A stretch of 64,000 nucleotides of DNA from NCBI GenBank assembly GCA_903772945.1, contig CAICTM010000302.1, forward strand, positions 1 to 64,000. Direction: 5' to 3'. The position numbers and the translations under genes are program-made. The DNA is from Seminavis robusta (lineage: Eukaryota; Bacillariophyta; Bacillariophyceae; Naviculales; Naviculaceae). Below are positions 11,720 through 23,209 of the stretch, piece by piece (position 1 is the first letter of the stretch; every line of letters starts with the position of its first letter). The notes beneath the pieces are model-generated. The model was not told the DNA's origin. It did no database searches and saw nothing but the letters and a program-made list of their open reading frames with translations.

Positions 11720-14700
11720 TCATTGACGATATGTTTGCTGTACCTCAAATTGACGAGCCGACATTTTCACCCAATCCAACCCATCTCCTTCCAAAGAATG
11801 CATATCCATGGCAGTATACTCACCAGCACTGCTGTAGGACTGATGACTGGCGGCATCGTCACTACCAACGCCACCGACGATGCCGACGCCGCTGTGCTGC
11901 TGGTGAAAGGACGAAACGCCAAGGCCCATGCGATACTCGTCTCTCATGTGTTCGTAGGCATCCAAGGAGTTGCAGCGAATCGGATGGCTTGGGCTAGTGC
12001 CACTGGCGGTTGTAGTGCTGCTGATGTTGATATGCACATGACTGCTGTGATGGTGCGTATGGCTCATCTGACTTTCGGCAGACGAAGAGTGATCGAGCGT
12101 GCCAAACATGGCCAAGCCCATTTCATACTCAATGGATCGTTCATCCAGGCTGGCGTTGCGAAGTAGTTGGTTCATATCATAATCTCGGCGAGGGCGGGGG
12201 CGACGACGGTGGGGATGATGATTGTAGGACTTTTTGTGTGGTTTCGGTTGCGGGCGAGTTGACTCGTAAGGGACAGATTGATCGTCGCGGGAGTAGCGGC
12301 TGTTTCGGCTCTTCCGACTCTGCTGGCGAGAATAGCCATCCACAGCAAACTCGGAGGTGTTGTTTTCCACGTCAGGGTTGCTGCTGTACCCGTCAAGAAC
12401 TAACAAGGAACCATCGTGGCCAGCATCCAAGGAGCTTAAATCACTGTCGTCGACGACCAGCCTCCTTCCTCGACGACTGGAAGACGACCGACGACTTGCG
12501 GATAGAAGACTCGGTGATTGTCGACCTGGAGATCGACGACGTTCCACTGTTGCCGTTCGGCCAAGGATTGCATCGACGCCTTGCTCTCTTTGTTCTTGTC
12601 GTTCTATTCGTTGTTGCTGCTTCACCTGCTCTTCATAGATTTCGCTCAGAGCTCGGTTGTAATCCTCCTCGGCAATAGCTTCCGTCTCTTCCTCAACGGC
12701 ATATACACGCAAGGAAAGATGTTGTGTTTCAATCTCATTACAGAGAAGGCGCTCTTCCAAACGACCAAGGCGCCTCTCCACTTTCTTGGCCTCTTTTTCA
12801 GTGTCCATGTTCATGTTTTCACTCTGATCAAGCAAATCGCTGAGGAAATCTTGCAACATCTCGCCTCTTGATAAGAGCTTGTCTTCTCGGATGCGGATGC
12901 TTTCGAGTGTCGACTCAAGACAGTCCACCTTGAGTGCCTGGTCAGTGAGCTGTTCTCGCATATCCATGAACGTGACATCTTTCATCACAAAGTTTTCTCT
13001 GCCATATCTCAGTATGCTTGTTGGGGTTTGAGGCGTTGTTGAGAGCCATAGTTTGTCTTGAGTATCCTTGACTAGGTTTTCTAGCATGACATTTGCCTGA
13101 TCGATTGGAGATGAAACCTTGTGCGGAGTACTGGTGGTAGCGTTCGACGATCTTGTCGACAGCTTGGGCGTGCTAGGGTTCGATCGGCTGGTTGGTGGTG
13201 TCTTGCTGTTTTTCAAAATTGAAAGAGATGGACTTGACATGATAGGCGAGGCTGGTTGGAGCTCGGCAAATGTGGCAGCTGTGTTGAGCTGCTGGAGAGT
13301 CTCATCCTGGCTGTGGTGGGAATGATTGCCTCTCCACGTAGAAGACTGCTTGCCGGTAGAAGTCTTCGAAGGCTCGGAAGGGAAACTGACCGGGGACGAG
13401 ATGTCTTCATTAGGAGGACTTGGAGCAGGAGAGGACGGAGGGCTGGGAGGGGCAGAGGTGGAGTGATTAGTAGTAAGCTGCTGCAACGCATAGTCATGGA
13501 GGCGCAGCGTTTCATTCTCAAACACTCTGCCCGTAGAAAATACCGAGTTCCCATCGGAGTTAACTGAATGATGATCGATCACTTCAATGCGAGACTCATC
13601 ATACAATCGATCGGTCGAACGTTCCATCGCAGATGGGACACTCTTGGAGCTCTGACTTCGGGCGTCGCTCACAAAATCAAACTTCAGCACTGCATCATCG
13701 TCGTCATCGCTTTCGGAACTGTTGTACCTGGCATCGCTCTTGCTTTCGTTAGTGCCAATACTCTTGCTCGCAAGACTTTTGCTTTCATTGGTGTCGTCAT
13801 TGCTGGGGCTTTCACTTCTTGACTCTTCACTTTCCTGTTCTCGCGAGGTTTGATTTCGAATGGATACTTTTGTAGTTTGCGATGATGCAGACATAGTAGC
13901 TTGTTCGTCACTTCCAGATGAGTCGGTTAGGTCCAAGAAAACATGCTTGCCAGAGCTCTTGCTGTGTTCGCCCCATCGTTTCCCCCCATTTTTCGTCTCT
14001 TTCGCTGGTAGGATCATTGGCTCTCCGCTGTGTGATGAGCTAGTTGCCTCTACATAAACATCTTTATCGGCAACTGTCGCATCTCCAGAATCCGATGATA
14101 CAGCCTTGGGTGGAGTATTGGGTCTGTTGCCGTCCTTGTTCGTGAGCTTCGACTTCCCTCCGGATTGTTTCTTTTGGGTCTCCTCGTCTCCAGAATCAGA
14201 AGGGGCGATTTCAATCGGGGCAGTGCCTTTCTTGTGAACGGAGTCACTGCCACTGTCATTGGTTCTCTCGAAAAGGGACTTGTATCTGTCCACAAAGTTA
14301 CTCTCGCTATCCGTGCCTTCTTCTTCTGTTGTCGATTCTTGATCCAAGAGGCTGGGTCCTTCTTCGGCCTCCAACAATATCCTGACACCCGCCAACTCTT
14401 CGCCGTCGAATCCTGAATCAGCCTCTTCGATGCTGACGTCTTCTTTACTGGCATCGTTTTCGGCATCGGCTTCGGCTTGAGCTTCGGCTGCAAGCCATTT
14501 GGAATCAGGTGTAGAAAGCGTACTTTGCATCCGGAGCTTTTCAATATTGTCAATGTTGTCAGCGCTGCTGTCTTCACGGGTTTTGGGTGTTTCGAGGCTA
14601 CCCGTACCCAGGCTTTCTGTCAGTGGACTTACAGGCGACACTATTTCGGGACCACTAGACGCGGTTGCGTGGCTTGGCGTTGTTTTCGCAGAGCTAGCCG

Positions 14701-17700
14701 CAGCAGAGACATTGTCGTCGTTCGTCTGGTTACTTGATTTCTTGGTGGATGCCTTTGACGACGAGGTACTCTCAGCCGCACGAACAAACATGCCTGGAGG
14801 ATCTTCGTGGAAATAAGTCACGGATGCATCAGGCTTCTTCTTGCTGCTCTCGGCTTCTGATTTGGTGTCGTTTCGGATTTCTTCTTCGATCTTGTGCTTG
14901 GTCCATAGAACAGTTCCAGGCTCGTCTCGTTTAGCTTTGAGACCAGCAAAGGAACGCCTGTTATCATTCATGGAAACTACCATTCGAAGAATGGATAACT
15001 CAATGGCCCATTCTGTGTTTTCATGCCGATCGTTCGATGACTTGACTGAAGAATTGTTTGAGACAAACGCCCGAAGTTCTTCAATAAGTGCATCCAACCC
15101 TGGGAGAGAGTTATCTGATCGACTGTCTTGCTGCGAGTAAAGATAAGCAGTGATCTCTCTGGCAGCGTCCACCCAGTTCGGAGACACATAACGAACAGAT
15201 TTGTCCAGTAAAACGTTGACCAACACAGACAATGCCTTTTCACCTCTCATAAGAATCATTCCAGTCAACATCAGTGGAAGCAGCTTGCGAACAATGTTAG
15301 ACGGCTGAGTCAACTCGATTGGATAAAGAGATGTTCCAGAAACCGGGACAATGGGAAGTCCAATCAATTCATCAATCAGGTACAGATAAGCTTTGCCTGG
15401 CTCATAGAGATCAATCAAAGCTTCTTCAGCTTCCTGGCACCTCTTTTTAGTAGCCGTGGACGTGTCGTCGTCTAACTCTGAGCTGATGCGGTGCTCTCCA
15501 GATTGCATCGACTTTTGTTCCAAAAAGTTGAGGATGTTCTTGGGATCCGTCAGCTGCAGCAGGCATTCCGCAAACTTGACAGCTGTTGCCGCTGACGATT
15601 GTTTGTCGATACCAAGCTTGCCTTGGTCGTTCTTGGTGAGCTTGTAGGGGAGTAATATGAAACTGGTTGGCATGCTGTCTTCGTGGATGTGAAACAAGGT
15701 GCGACATAAAACGCCAACATATCCTTTTCCCTTAAGAGACAGGTATGCTGTAGCATTGGTTGTCGTCGTGTCATCCTGAGATCCTGCCACGGAAGATTTT
15801 CCAGATGGCGATACGGCGGCTGTGGCGACCGCCTGGGCCACCATTTGCTCAAGTCGAGAAGCCTGACTTGACTCGTATTCTTCTAGCCGCGTACGCAACA
15901 ACGCCTGACACTCGGGCGCCGCCACTCGAGAGAGAGGCTTTCCCTGGGTGGTTTTAACCGATGCCAAGTAAGGGATGGTTGAAGCAGGGATTGAATCCAA
16001 GATGCGCTTGACACTGGGATAGTACGTGGCTTGGAAATGGTCATTGATATCCTGAAAGGTACACAACCAAATCCAAATGCGCTTTACGGCAACGCTGAGA
16101 TGTCCATGTTCTCCTTTGTCTCGGAACTTCTGATCCATTTGATTCGATTCGGAGATGACCTTGGCCTCGAGACGTTCAATGCGGGTGGCTTCCATTCGGA
16201 AACGGGGCACCGTGGGATGAAAGGCAAACAATAAATCGGACCGACGCATATAGTCTTCCACGATCAAAGATCCACCGCCAGCAACCTGAATTGGCTTGGA
16301 CTTGCGGGCTTCAGCGCCGATCTCCCATTTGGGGAAGTCAGTGGAAAGCTTATCATGCAGTTCCAACGGCAAGGAATGATCTGGAATAAAGGTCCGAAGA
16401 TGCCCGAGATTACAGGGAACCGTTGCCGCTGTGGGATCCTGTTCCAACAGCTGCCTCAGTGTAGGCACGGAAGCAGTAAATATCGAAGCAATGTGGAGTG
16501 GCAAGAGCAACCCCACACTTCCAGGAGCCCGACAAATGGTTGTGGCGGCATTGCCAGACGATCCAGCAGCATTGTTGTTGTTGGCATTGCAGAACGCCGC
16601 AACGGGATGCAAAACAATTTCAATGCACTGTGACATGGACTGATACAATTTGGTAATGGCAGCTGCATTGCGTCCATCTGTGTCTTGATCCTTCTGCACC
16701 TTCTCGTAGACCTTTTCGTACCATTGAGCTTCCCATTCCATGAGCGTTCTTGCCAGCAAATGTGCCGGCAAATCCCCGTGATCATCCAAGACGGTGCAGG
16801 CTCCACGATTGGCTTCCACCAGCACGGAAATCAACCGTTTCAGTTGCTGAATGTCATCGACCAGCTCCAGGGCCAATCCGGTCGACGTTGTTGATGACGC
16901 ATTGGTGATGCGATGATGCGGGAATCCTCTGGCACAAGCCGTGTGCAATCCTAGCCGTCCTCGTTGTGCGGCATTGTGCGACTGTTGCTGCAACCGAACC
17001 TTGACCAATCCTGGACAAACTCGCAGCATGCGCTGAATGGAATCCACGGGCGTCTTGGGTTGTTGTAGAGCCTCGTAAAAGGCCGTGACAGACTTGGTTC
17101 CAATGGAGCTGCTAACAATAACTTGCGTTCCGTCGGATCGGACATGGATTTCCACGTGTGGATGATGAGGAAAGGGATTGTAGGCGCTGGCGGCGGCATT
17201 GCTGCTATAGTTTTTGGAGTTGGGTGGGAATTGCTTGTTGGCGTCATTCTTGGTGTCGGCAGAAGGAAAGAGGAAAGGCTTGTGTCCATGAATTTGTATC
17301 TGCTGCTGTTGCTGCTGGTTGGCTGTATTGGAAGATAGAGTCGAAGTCGGGGAGAGAGGTTGCTGCTGATTGTGCTTGCCTTGCCTATTCTTGTTTTGAT
17401 TGTCTGTTTTGTCAGCGGCGGTAGGTGCATTGTTGCCACCACCACCATCACCACCAAAGAATATGTTGTCGGCAGGACTAGCTCGATTGGGACTGCCATG
17501 GTAGCGCTGGGGACTCGCTGCAGCTCCCATTCCATGATGCTGAGAATGCAGGGGACTGTTACTCGTTCTAGTGGCTTGCTTGTAGACTTCTGCCGCGACG
17601 TTTTCCAAGGCCGTCTTGGCACTGTTCATCCAGGTAGGACTGGCAGTTGTGCTATCAGTGCTACCACTAGGTTCTTGCTGCTGTTTCTGTTTTGCCATTT

Positions 17701-20104
17701 GTTCTTCTCGAGTTGGGCTATGTGGTGGATCAGGGGCCACCCGTCGTTGTCGTTTGGAGGAATTCCCCTGTTGTTGGTAATGATGATTGCTAGCCGCTGC
17801 TGCTGCCGCTACGGGTCCCAACGTTTCGTAGATTTCGTCATTGCTACTGAAATTGTTGAATGCAGCAAAGGCGGCCGCCAAGGGTGGATCCTTGGGAGGC
17901 AACACTGGTGGATCCTTCGTGGATTTTGGCTGTGGCGACAGGGGATAAGGTGACGACGATCGATGGTGATGCAGACGTTGCTGTGGTGGCTCTTGTGGTT
18001 GCTTGTGGTTGTTTCGATAAGGACGACGGTTGTTGCTGCTGATGATATTATTGTTGGTTTCTTCATCAGCGCGTCTTTGTTCCAAAGTCGCTTGACCATG
18101 ATTCTCGTCATGCTTTTCTCTGGCATGCTGATCTTTGTTATTGTTGTTGGAATCTGAAGTCGTCGTCGAAGACGATTCGGACGGCACGGTTTGCAATCCA
18201 GGGAGAAACTTTTTGACGTTTGGATCGTTGGATGCCACCACTTGTACAGGATTCGGTTGGTTTGGATTGGGCTTGGTAAAGTTTGTGGATATGGAGGATG
18301 GATCTCGCGAGACATCTTGACTGTTGGACGGATCACTGCTATGATGATCTCCTCCTCCGCCACTACTCTTGGGTGATCGAGTCGGATTGGGTCGAATGTC
18401 GTGAAAATGTGGTTCATGACTGTGGTTGGTCCCAGTGCTCTTGGGCGAGGTTGCGTTTGCGCCTGCAGCCACGTTGTTATTGCTTTTGCCATGTATGGCA
18501 TCATGGATCAAGTCGGTATCCACAGGAGGGGGCCTTCTCGTTTTGGGCGGTGAGGGTCCTCGATAGCGTTGTACCGGTCGATCATTGTCACCGTCGTCTT
18601 CCCCTCCACTTCGCGACCCCGACTGATACACGTCGGAGGAAGTGGACTGCGACTTGCTGACAGACTGTGATTCGCTCATACTGAGTTCTTCTTCCCTACG
18701 ACGTTCCTCCTCCAATGGATGAAGCGACTGATACTGTTGGTATTGTCGTTGTTGCTTGTTGTTTTGACTCGAATCCCCTGAGAATGCTTGAAAGACCGTC
18801 TTGAACAAGCCATTTGTAGTAGATCCCGTATTCTGCGTCAAGGACCCCGCTGCCGCTGAACTGTTTGGCGATGAAAAGGGTGATGTGTTGCCATTGGGTG
18901 TGGGTGGTCCCATGTACTGTTGTTGGGGCTGTGAAGCTGAAAACCCTCCTGAACTTGGACTTGAATCCTGATGAGGTTTGTTCGTGGTGGTACGCAGGTG
19001 CTGCGGGTGTTGCGACGGCGTTGAGGGTGACATCATCATGTGGTTCAGACTGTTGTTGTTTGGACTAAACTGGTTGTAGCGGTAGTTGTTTGGACTAGCG
19101 GAAGCGGTCTGAGTGGCTCCATAAAAGGGACTCGAGGGGTGAATGGGTCCTGGAGTGTAGGAGGTTTGGCTGCTTATGGATTCGTGGTCATCTTGTGCCT
19201 GATCTCTGGAGTTTTGAAAGCTAAACTTGAGTGGCAGACCTCCTTGAAAGAGTCCCTTTTTGTTAGTGTTCTGATTTGCGTTTGCGTTTGCGTTTGCGTT
19301 TGCGCTCGTGGTGCCCACAATTCTCTTTTTCTTCTTATGATGGATTCCGAATTTGTCAGGTTTTCGTTTTTCACCGAGAGAGGATGCAAAGGATTCTGCC
19401 CCGTTGGTGTGCGACGTTGAGACCGAATTGGACCCCAGGTCACTGGTGGTCGAGTCATTGTCTCCACCGATATTGGAGTTGCTCGACGACAGAATCTTTT
19501 CGTATTTTTCGTACGAGACGCCCCGTGGGATTTCCAGAGCATCTTCTTGTCGCTTGCGATCCTGAAGTTGGGAAACGACGGTCTGATGCGACGGAGCAAA
19601 GAGACGTCGTTTCTTCATATCCTTGTACTGCTCATCGTGACGAAACTTTTGCATCATTTTCTTGGCTTCGTGTTTGCTGGCTTTGGTACCAACGCCCTGC
19701 GCATTGTACACGACTTCAATGCCAAGCGAGGGCAGTTCCTCGCGCAGAGGCAACTGCGGCGGTTTGTCCGTCACGCACGTGATGCAAATATCTACATTGT
19801 GCGGTAAGCTCTTGCCGCTCTTTTTCGTATTGGTGTTTGTGTTTGTGTTTGTATTGGTCGTATTGGATTCCTGTTGTGCGTATCCCGACGTACTACCAGT
19901 CCCGCTTTCGGCGCTCGGCGTAAACGAGTTCTGACTCTGACTCTGGCTGTTGCTCAGACTTGCTGGATGCTGAAGTTGTTGATGTTGCTGATGATGCTGC
20001 TGATGCTGATGACGTGCAAAGGCAGCAGTCACACCAGGAGGCAACTGCGGCTTGTGAAGCACGTAGTTGTGGTTCAGATTGGTCTGAGAACTGGGAGGGT
20101 CCAT
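11720..20104 (-). CDS. Giant disordered protein with ankyrin-like region and C-terminal coiled coil, unknown function
   Basis: One uninterrupted frame of 2,794 codons, start ATG at 20104. Residues 1-60 are His/Gln-rich. A conserved-looking block at about 100-210 contains a basic helix (KASKHEAKKMMQKF). Residues 210-980 are disordered and Asn/Gln/Ser-rich. The segment 980-1230 looks like degenerate ankyrin repeats (LGLHTACARG, LPLHIASIFT). A folded segment at about 1290-1680 carries YLYLIDELIGLP and LLPLMLTGMILMRG. Residues 1700-2360 are acidic with many DSG and SxSS motifs, a possible phosphorylation region. A strong coiled coil covers about 2370-2515, followed by a basic Arg/Ser tail. A scaffold role is a guess. 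The gene converges on the PSS/BspA gene, whose stop lies 318 bp away. I do not recognise the family. Confidence 0.8.
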   Translation of the reverse strand: MDPPSSQTNLNHNYVLHKPQLPPGVTAAFARHQHQQHHQQHQQLQHPASLSNSQSQSQNSFTPSAESGTGSTSGYAQQESNTTNTNTNTNTNTKKSGKSLPHNVDICITCVTDKPPQLPLREELPSLGIEVVYNAQGVGTKASKHEAKKMMQKFRHDEQYKDMKKRRLFAPSHQTVVSQLQDRKRQEDALEIPRGVSYEKYEKILSSSNSNIGGDNDSTTSDLGSNSVSTSHTNGAESFASSLGEKRKPDKFGIHHKKKKRIVGTTSANANANANANQNTNKKGLFQGGLPLKFSFQNSRDQAQDDHESISSQTSYTPGPIHPSSPFYGATQTASASPNNYRYNQFSPNNNSLNHMMMSPSTPSQHPQHLRTTTNKPHQDSSPSSGGFSASQPQQQYMGPPTPNGNTSPFSSPNSSAAAGSLTQNTGSTTNGLFKTVFQAFSGDSSQNNKQQRQYQQYQSLHPLEEERRREEELSMSESQSVSKSQSTSSDVYQSGSRSGGEDDGDNDRPVQRYRGPSPPKTRRPPPVDTDLIHDAIHGKSNNNVAAGANATSPKSTGTNHSHEPHFHDIRPNPTRSPKSSGGGGDHHSSDPSNSQDVSRDPSSISTNFTKPNPNQPNPVQVVASNDPNVKKFLPGLQTVPSESSSTTTSDSNNNNKDQHAREKHDENHGQATLEQRRADEETNNNIISSNNRRPYRNNHKQPQEPPQQRLHHHRSSSPYPLSPQPKSTKDPPVLPPKDPPLAAAFAAFNNFSSNDEIYETLGPVAAAAAASNHHYQQQGNSSKRQRRVAPDPPHSPTREEQMAKQKQQQEPSGSTDSTTASPTWMNSAKTALENVAAEVYKQATRTSNSPLHSQHHGMGAAASPQRYHGSPNRASPADNIFFGGDGGGGNNAPTAADKTDNQNKNRQGKHNQQQPLSPTSTLSSNTANQQQQQQIQIHGHKPFLFPSADTKNDANKQFPPNSKNYSSNAAASAYNPFPHHPHVEIHVRSDGTQVIVSSSIGTKSVTAFYEALQQPKTPVDSIQRMLRVCPGLVKVRLQQQSHNAAQRGRLGLHTACARGFPHHRITNASSTTSTGLALELVDDIQQLKRLISVLVEANRGACTVLDDHGDLPAHLLARTLMEWEAQWYEKVYEKVQKDQDTDGRNAAAITKLYQSMSQCIEIVLHPVAAFCNANNNNAAGSSGNAATTICRAPGSVGLLLPLHIASIFTASVPTLRQLLEQDPTAATVPCNLGHLRTFIPDHSLPLELHDKLSTDFPKWEIGAEARKSKPIQVAGGGSLIVEDYMRRSDLLFAFHPTVPRFRMEATRIERLEAKVISESNQMDQKFRDKGEHGHLSVAVKRIWIWLCTFQDINDHFQATYYPSVKRILDSIPASTIPYLASVKTTQGKPLSRVAAPECQALLRTRLEEYESSQASRLEQMVAQAVATAAVSPSGKSSVAGSQDDTTTTNATAYLSLKGKGYVGVLCRTLFHIHEDSMPTSFILLPYKLTKNDQGKLGIDKQSSAATAVKFAECLLQLTDPKNILNFLEQKSMQSGEHRISSELDDDTSTATKKRCQEAEEALIDLYEPGKAYLYLIDELIGLPIVPVSGTSLYPIELTQPSNIVRKLLPLMLTGMILMRGEKALSVLVNVLLDKSVRYVSPNWVDAAREITAYLYSQQDSRSDNSLPGLDALIEELRAFVSNNSSVKSSNDRHENTEWAIELSILRMVVSMNDNRRSFAGLKAKRDEPGTVLWTKHKIEEEIRNDTKSEAESSKKKPDASVTYFHEDPPGMFVRAAESTSSSKASTKKSSNQTNDDNVSAAASSAKTTPSHATASSGPEIVSPVSPLTESLGTGSLETPKTREDSSADNIDNIEKLRMQSTLSTPDSKWLAAEAQAEADAENDASKEDVSIEEADSGFDGEELAGVRILLEAEEGPSLLDQESTTEEEGTDSESNFVDRYKSLFERTNDSGSDSVHKKGTAPIEIAPSDSGDEETQKKQSGGKSKLTNKDGNRPNTPPKAVSSDSGDATVADKDVYVEATSSSHSGEPMILPAKETKNGGKRWGEHSKSSGKHVFLDLTDSSGSDEQATMSASSQTTKVSIRNQTSREQESEESRSESPSNDDTNESKSLASKSIGTNESKSDARYNSSESDDDDDAVLKFDFVSDARSQSSKSVPSAMERSTDRLYDESRIEVIDHHSVNSDGNSVFSTGRVFENETLRLHDYALQQLTTNHSTSAPPSPPSSPAPSPPNEDISSPVSFPSEPSKTSTGKQSSTWRGNHSHHSQDETLQQLNTAATFAELQPASPIMSSPSLSILKNSKTPPTSRSNPSTPKLSTRSSNATTSTPHKVSSPIDQANVMLENLVKDTQDKLWLSTTPQTPTSILRYGRENFVMKDVTFMDMREQLTDQALKVDCLESTLESIRIREDKLLSRGEMLQDFLSDLLDQSENMNMDTEKEAKKVERRLGRLEERLLCNEIETQHLSLRVYAVEEETEAIAEEDYNRALSEIYEEQVKQQQRIERQEQREQGVDAILGRTATVERRRSPGRQSPSLLSASRRSSSSRRGRRLVVDDSDLSSLDAGHDGSLLVLDGYSSNPDVENNTSEFAVDGYSRQQSRKSRNSRYSRDDQSVPYESTRPQPKPHKKSYNHHPHRRRPRPRRDYDMNQLLRNASLDERSIEYEMGLAMFGTLDHSSSAESQMSHTHHHSSHVHINISSTTTASGTSPSHPIRCNSLDAYEHMRDEYRMGLGVSSFHQQHSGVGIVGGVGSDDAASHQSYSSAGEYTAMDMHSLEGDGLDWVKMSARQFEVQQTYRQ

Positions 20105-22876
20105 TGTGGCTCTTTGCCCTTACCGGTATTCGCAGAACACTTACTTAACTTGACCAGCACGAAATCCACCCACAAAAATCGATTCAATTCAAATCAGATC
20201 AGATCAGATCAGATCAATTGCAATTCCACGCAAATCGTTTGTTCGTCGTTTTTTGTCGTATTCTATTTTGCTGCCGCTCAAAGCTGAACGCAAGTTACCA
20301 ACCACAGCAATTACTATAGTTGATCAAGAAGTTTGTTGGCGGGTTATCTATCTATCTTATCTTATCTTATCTTGCATCCATGATGATGATTGATGGTGGT
20401 GGTGGCAGTGCCAAAACAACAAGTTGCTCTCTCACACAAATCGCTGTTCCGATTCGATGGAGCTCGCTATCAGCATTGGTAGACAGCAAAACTTCCTCGA
20501 AATTCTAAATGCGACGTATTTTGGCGAATGCTGGGTCTTCTTCCAACATTCCCGAGAGCCCGTCAGTCCCTACGTATATAACTGTACTTAGGGGCTTGGG
20601 CACGATTGGTGGCAGTTCCGCTCTTCGCCCGCGATACTTAGCGCACCTCTACTCTGAAAGGGTTAGCGTTTATGGAGCGAGAGAGCGTAGGTCTCTTCTT
20701 GGAGTGTTGGGTGCACAGATAGAAGCGTGGCGGCTTCGCTCAAGGCTGCAACCTTCACACCAGTACTGTACTGTAACTGACTGACTCGACTCGACTCGGG
20801 GTAGGCGTATTCGGTTGGATTGATAGCTTCAAAGTCGTGTGACAGTCGAGTCAAAAGAAAAAAATTCCTGGCTGGGAAGGACTTCCTTTTGTGCAAAGAC
20901 CACAGAACCATTGCTGAAGATTGTGGGCTGACACAGGCGGCTACCGTATCCAAAGCCAAGCCTCCGCTATTAGTCAATAGTACCGGTAGGCTACACTTGA
21001 GGAATGACTGAATCTACCATTCGATTGATTCGATTCTGATTCGATTCATCGATAATCGATAGAGCTACATCCAGCCGAGTCTGAGTCTCATCAGCTGTCT
21101 CTTGGATAAACGTACGATGTACCGTACGCCGTACGAACGGAAGTCAGTTCCAGTGGGCACTTTTGTGGAGTGTCTTTCTCTACTGTTTTACTATATATAG
21201 AATATATTCCATATCGCTCTTGATTCTGAGAGATCCCACCAGATTAGGGTACCTTTTTGGAGGCTCTTTCCTTACAATTTTACTATATATATTGCTCTTT
21301 AACTCTCTTGATTGTTACCGATCCACGAAGAGTATTGGTTGTTAAGTGACAGGATCAGGGAACCTTTTTGGAGGCTTCTTCTCTACTGTTTTACTATACC
21401 AAATAAATGCCCTTCACTCTCTCGATTCGTTGTTTTACTGTACTGTACGGAACAATCATCTTTACTGCGTAAAGGTACCACCAGTGCAACCAGTCCTAGC
21501 TAGCTACGTACCGGTACCGGTAGAGCGAGAATAAGAGAGAGGTAGAAAAGAGAAAAGAAGGGAGGCTGGGCCAAAAATTTAAAGCTTTAGCATCTGGGCT
21601 CTTTTGGTCTTCTCTAAGTATGTGTTGCCAACTTCTGTTCGACACCGAAGCAAAGAAAAGCATCTTCTAAATCCTCGAAGGTAAACAAACCAGACCACAG
21701 ACCAGAGAGAAGAGGCAGCGAGGCAGCATTATTTATTTTAATAAAAAGGAATAATGACACCTTCTTTTCTTGAATGGTGAATCTTGTCAATTCTCCACGG
21801 TTCTCCAACACAGCGTGGATATGTAATAGGACCCTCCACAAGCTTTGGCCTGCCAGCCAGCTAAACGGGGCTGTGGAGCTTACGTACCCAGTGCCACAAA
21901 CTATGAAATAACTTGCAGGGAGCCAAAGCCAACTACAAAAATTTGGAAAAAGCGGCTTTACTTATGTGCCCCACTTCCCCGACGGTCATGCTCTTGGCCA
22001 GGTTGCGCCTCGACTTATGCGTCCGCCGTTCCCACTTGCGTCAACACTTAACGCTCTTAGCCCTCGAATAGGCACGTGACACAAAAAAGCTGGCATAAAT
22101 GACTGTAAACCGCAAAACGCAAAAGACATAACACATACATGTACCGGTACCTTTACGAACAGTCGTGATGATGAAAGTGAAATAAATCACGTGATATCGA
22201 TACGCTCGTGAAAAGAGAGAGGCTAAATCCGCTGTACCAAGGCAGATTTAATGGACTTGCTGCCAGAGAATGAAGGACGTGCCGCAGGGAATAACCAGTT
22301 TCCGGGTTGGATCTGTTGTTTGTCGCATACATTCTTGGTGGATTTAAAGCCAACATCTGTCCTTTAACTCCACCTACCCCGAACCAAAATAGACAGTGGA
22401 ACATGTAAAGAAACTAGCTAGGATTATGTTGTCCTTACATTATGAATATTGAGGCAAGAAGACTCAGCAATGAAGACGAGCAAAACAGAGATGTTGCACT
22501 GGTTTTCCGGACAGTATGTTACCAGACTGTTACCAGACTGAAAGCTTTGCATGACTGTTCTCCAAACACTGGAGTATCTTTGGAAGAGTGCTGACTATGT
22601 GCATGTAGTAGTAAAAGTAGTCGGTAGAAATGATCTTGTGAAGTTTTGGACTGAGGTCTACTAGCTAGAGTAGTATGACCGTCCTCATCAGTACCGGTAG
22701 CACTCACACAGCTACTAGCTAGTACTCTAATAATAAATACCAGTCTATGGCCAGCTGCCCATTGGAAAGTGCTTTTATTCTTTGCTCACAAATCCATCTG
22801 TTCGACCAGCGCCACCTCAGTTTTCTAGACTAGTACTAGTAGTACCCAATACTTTCTTTTCTCGAATCAAGACAAG
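20105..22876. other. Gene-poor region upstream of the giant gene
   Basis: It holds the 5' flank of the minus-strand giant gene: an AGATC tandem repeat at 20194-20216 and an ATCTT tandem repeat at 20345-20373, 90-270 bp from its start codon. Further right are degenerate GATTC-type repeats (about 21020-21060), a three-copy repeat (21150-21400) and CTAGCTAG/TACCGGTA words (21496-21522, 22141-22150, 22670-22730). No convincing gene was seen. Confidence 0.55.
21150..21400 (+). repeat. Three degenerate copies of a roughly 100-bp unit
   Basis: Three phrases share a core of the form 'CTTTTTGGAGGCT...CTCTACTGTTTTACTATA', starting at about 21157, 21248 and 21358. Spacings are about 91 and 110 bp, and divergence is noticeable. 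The unit is AT-rich with TATATA at its end. Confidence 0.5.
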
Positions 22877-23209
22877 ATGACGATTGCATCTCTCTCCATC
22901 GTTGGGCAACACCGCACAGGCGCCGAGACGAAAGTGATGCAGATCTTTCTGAGTGCGCCAAAGTCGGTTCGTCAATTTTTGGACATGCGGTGCTTGGAAT
23001 CCGGACGGCGGATTCGTTGGCCCGATAACGTACCCGTCGCAGCTTCGATCGACGGAGGCCAAGATACTCATGGCGTCGACCTCTACTTGCTGTTGTCGTG
23101 GATGGAGGAGAGCTTTGGGCCAATGTTTCAAGTCGCCACAGAAAAAAACGGAAATGTCATTTACCTGTTCCGGAGTGCTGCGCCCGTGCACACCATCCCT
23201 TGCATGTAA
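22877..23209 (+). CDS. Small conserved paralogous protein, copy 1 (unknown family)
   Basis: A 110-aa protein. It shares MTIASL at the N-terminus, then LSAPKSV..F.D....ESG, then GVDLYLLLSWMEE.FGP, and a final FRS with the 104-aa protein at 26901-27215. In the best block the two DNAs differ mainly at third codon positions (Leu, Ser and Glu codons are swapped while the amino acids stay), which points to selection on protein. No signal peptide, membrane span or known motif was seen. The ending is uncertain, since a downstream exon could exist. I do not recognise the family; the reading frame is supported by the paralogue comparison alone. Confidence 0.65.
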   Translation: MTIASLSIVGQHRTGAETKVMQIFLSAPKSVRQFLDMRCLESGRRIRWPDNVPVAASIDGGQDTHGVDLYLLLSWMEESFGPMFQVATEKNGNVIYLFRSAAPVHTIPCM

